NCBI GenBank assembly: GCA_021815525.1
Contig: JAKAGN010000224.1
Coordinates: forward strand, 1 to 5,358
DNA length: 5,358 nucleotides
Source of the DNA: Deltaproteobacteria bacterium
GTDB lineage: Bacteria; Desulfobacterota; Desulfobacteria; Desulfobacterales; Desulfatibacillaceae
Direction of reading: 5' to 3'
Below, one piece after another: positions 3,949-5,358 of this stretch. The notes under the pieces were generated by a model that saw nothing but the letters and a program-made list of their open reading frames with translations, was not told where the DNA came from and ran no database searches. The number at the start of each line of letters is the position of its first letter. Positions within the stretch are counted from its first letter, which is position 1. The position numbers and the translations under genes were made by a program.

Positions 3949-5358
3949 ATGACGAAAGTGCTGCTTTCAAGCTCGATGGGCCCCTACCAGACCGGCTGGG
4001 GGGAGGACATAAACGACCTCTTTGCGGCCCGTCTGACCCGAAGCCAGGGCGCCTTCACCTTGCGGAGCTATTTTCCATCCTTCGCCTTGTATCTGATAGC
4101 GGAAAACCTCGACGCCGACACCACGATACTGGAGTGGCCCACCGAGGCGCTTCTGCGCAAGGAGCTTCGGAAAGGCTATGATTACTTCGCCATACAGGTG
4201 AAGTCCGTCTACCTGGTGCCCATCTCCAAGATGGTGAGGATAGCCCGCGAGGTCGCCCCCAAGACCAAGATCGTCCTGGGCGGCTACGGCGTGAACCACA
4301 TCTTCAACACCTACCCCCGGGACACCGGCGGCGCCTCGGCTTACCTGAAGGAAAACGCCGACTTCGTGTGCTTCGAGGAGGGCGTGGGCTTCTTCCGCAA
4401 GCTCCTGGGCCAGCCCACGGACATGCCCCTCACCCAGACGCGGCAGCCCCTCTTCGAGGCGACCTTGAGGGGCGTGGAGTCCCTCTTGCGCGTGCCCCTG
4501 AGCTCAACCCTGGTGGCCCTTGGCTGCCCCAACGCCTGCGAGTTCTGCAACACCTCGCACTTCTTCAAGTTCAAGAAGATCGTGGTGACCCCTCCGGAGG
4601 AGGCCTGCGCTTCCCTCAAGGCCGCCCACGAGAAGATGCACGGGATGCCCGCCCTTTTCAACATGATCTGGGACGAGGACTTTTTGATCGACCGCGACTA
4701 CGTGCTCCGGCTGGGCGAGCTCCTGCAGAAGGAGAACCTCATAGGCAAGGTGAACATGTTCTGCTTCGCCTCCATCCGCTCCATCAGCCAGTACACGGTT
4801 GAGGAGCTGGCCCGGAGCGGCGTGGGGGTCCTGTGGATCGGCGTGGAGTCCAAGTTTTCCGATCAGATAACCGAGAGCCACAACTTCTCGAAGCGCATCG
4901 GCCGCGACGTGAAGGAGGTCTTCGACGAGCTGCACAAGTACGGTATCCTCATCATCGGCTCCAACATCTTAGGCCTCGACTTCCACAACCACGAGAACAT
5001 CATCGAGGACATCGACTACTTCGTGTCCTTGAAGCCCGACCTATACCAGGTCTCGCCCCTGCGGCCCTGCCCCGGGACCATGCTCTACGAAAGGCTTTCC
5101 GAGGATGGCAGGATTCACGAAAACTTCGGGGCCGAGGACACCATGCTCTGGAGCGACAACGGGCTCATCCACCCCACCTTCAAGTACGGCGAGATACAGA
5201 AGTACTTCGACATCGCCCACCAGAAGCTCACCGAAACCAACGGCCCCACGGTTCTGTCGGTGATGGACGTCATGATGCAGGGCTACCGCACCATGCGGCA
5301 CTCCAAGGACCCCTTTCTCCAGGCCCGGGCCGAGCGCTGCTACTACTTCGCCAAGAAG
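3949..5358 (+). CDS. Radical SAM protein with Rossmann-like (B12-binding-type) N-terminal domain, 3' end outside window
   Basis: 470 codons are open to the window end with no stop. Residues 1 to about 170 look like the N-terminal domain of B12-binding-domain radical-SAM proteins: the opening strand KVLLSSS, KGYDYFAIQVKSVY (75-88), ISKMVRIAREVAPKTKIVLGGYGVN (92-116), and NADFVCFEEGVGFFRKLLG (136-154). The cobalamin-ligating DxHxxG motif is not visible, so B12 may not bind or may bind without a lower His ligand. The [4Fe-4S] motif is CPNACEFC with C193, C197 and C200 (CX3CX2C). Barrel features follow: NMIWDEDFLID (238-248), LWIGVES (295-301), GSNILGLDF near 337 and SPLRPCPGTMLYERL (369-383). 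It would cleave SAM to a 5'-deoxyadenosyl radical; the substrate is unknown. Its 5'-deoxyadenosine product is a possible substrate for MtnP, but the 761-bp gap argues against a shared operon. Confidence 0.9.
   Translation, partial: MTKVLLSSSMGPYQTGWGEDINDLFAARLTRSQGAFTLRSYFPSFALYLIAENLDADTTILEWPTEALLRKELRKGYDYFAIQVKSVYLVPISKMVRIAREVAPKTKIVLGGYGVNHIFNTYPRDTGGASAYLKENADFVCFEEGVGFFRKLLGQPTDMPLTQTRQPLFEATLRGVESLLRVPLSSTLVALGCPNACEFCNTSHFFKFKKIVVTPPEEACASLKAAHEKMHGMPALFNMIWDEDFLIDRDYVLRLGELLQKENLIGKVNMFCFASIRSISQYTVEELARSGVGVLWIGVESKFSDQITESHNFSKRIGRDVKEVFDELHKYGILIIGSNILGLDFHNHENIIEDIDYFVSLKPDLYQVSPLRPCPGTMLYERLSEDGRIHENFGAEDTMLWSDNGLIHPTFKYGEIQKYFDIAHQKLTETNGPTVLSVMDVMMQGYRTMRHSKDPFLQARAERCYYFAKK

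Noticed and set aside
3707..3970. Minus-strand frame of 87 codons over the radical-SAM leader
   Set aside because: It is built from inverted-repeat sequence and runs into the start of the radical-SAM gene. There is no supporting start signal or family match.
1..5358. CRISPR arrays, tRNA or rRNA genes
   Set aside because: No regularly spaced direct repeats, no cloverleaf with a T-loop consensus, and no rRNA-like sequence were seen.

Overview
The window is a GC-rich bacterial chromosome segment with four recognisable protein genes, all on the + strand. Two run off the window edges. The MetK sequence, with a YMGRY stretch after the GGGAFSGKDPSKVDRS block, together with the high GC content and the radical-SAM gene, suits a Desulfobacterota (deltaproteobacterial) genome. 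That placement is an inference; no rRNA or other taxonomic marker is present.

Layout. 1-632: the 3' part of metK (S-adenosylmethionine synthetase). 629-795: a compact palindromic element with perfect 22-bp terminal inverted repeats bounded by CTAG, most likely a MITE-type insertion exactly at the metK stop codon. 796-917: a short leader that can fold into two nested helices. 918-1670: mtnP (5'-methylthioadenosine phosphorylase). 1711-2232: apt (adenine phosphoribosyltransferase, GTG start). 2233-2392: a gap with a GC-rich hairpin. 2393-3187: a class I aldolase of the DhnA/LsrF type. 3188-3948: a 761-bp gap with no intact gene. It holds a probable remnant of a TauE/SafE-like permease, a weak terminator candidate, a nested-helix segment, a further stem-loop, and the second copy of an AT-rich dyad whose first copy is at the 3' end of the aldolase gene. 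3949-5358: a radical-SAM protein with a Rossmann-like N-terminal domain, open at the window end.

Functional picture. MetK makes SAM. SAM-using reactions release 5'-methylthioadenosine (polyamine-type chemistry) or 5'-deoxyadenosine (radical-SAM chemistry). MtnP phosphorolyses such nucleosides to adenine and a 5-substituted ribose 1-phosphate, and Apt returns adenine to AMP. The LsrF-like aldolase beside them is the interesting piece. No other lsr (AI-2) gene is visible, so it may act as the carbon-carbon lyase that disposes of the 5-substituted pentulose phosphate, rather than in autoinducer-2 breakdown. That is a hypothesis; the needed isomerase (MtnA type) is not in this window.
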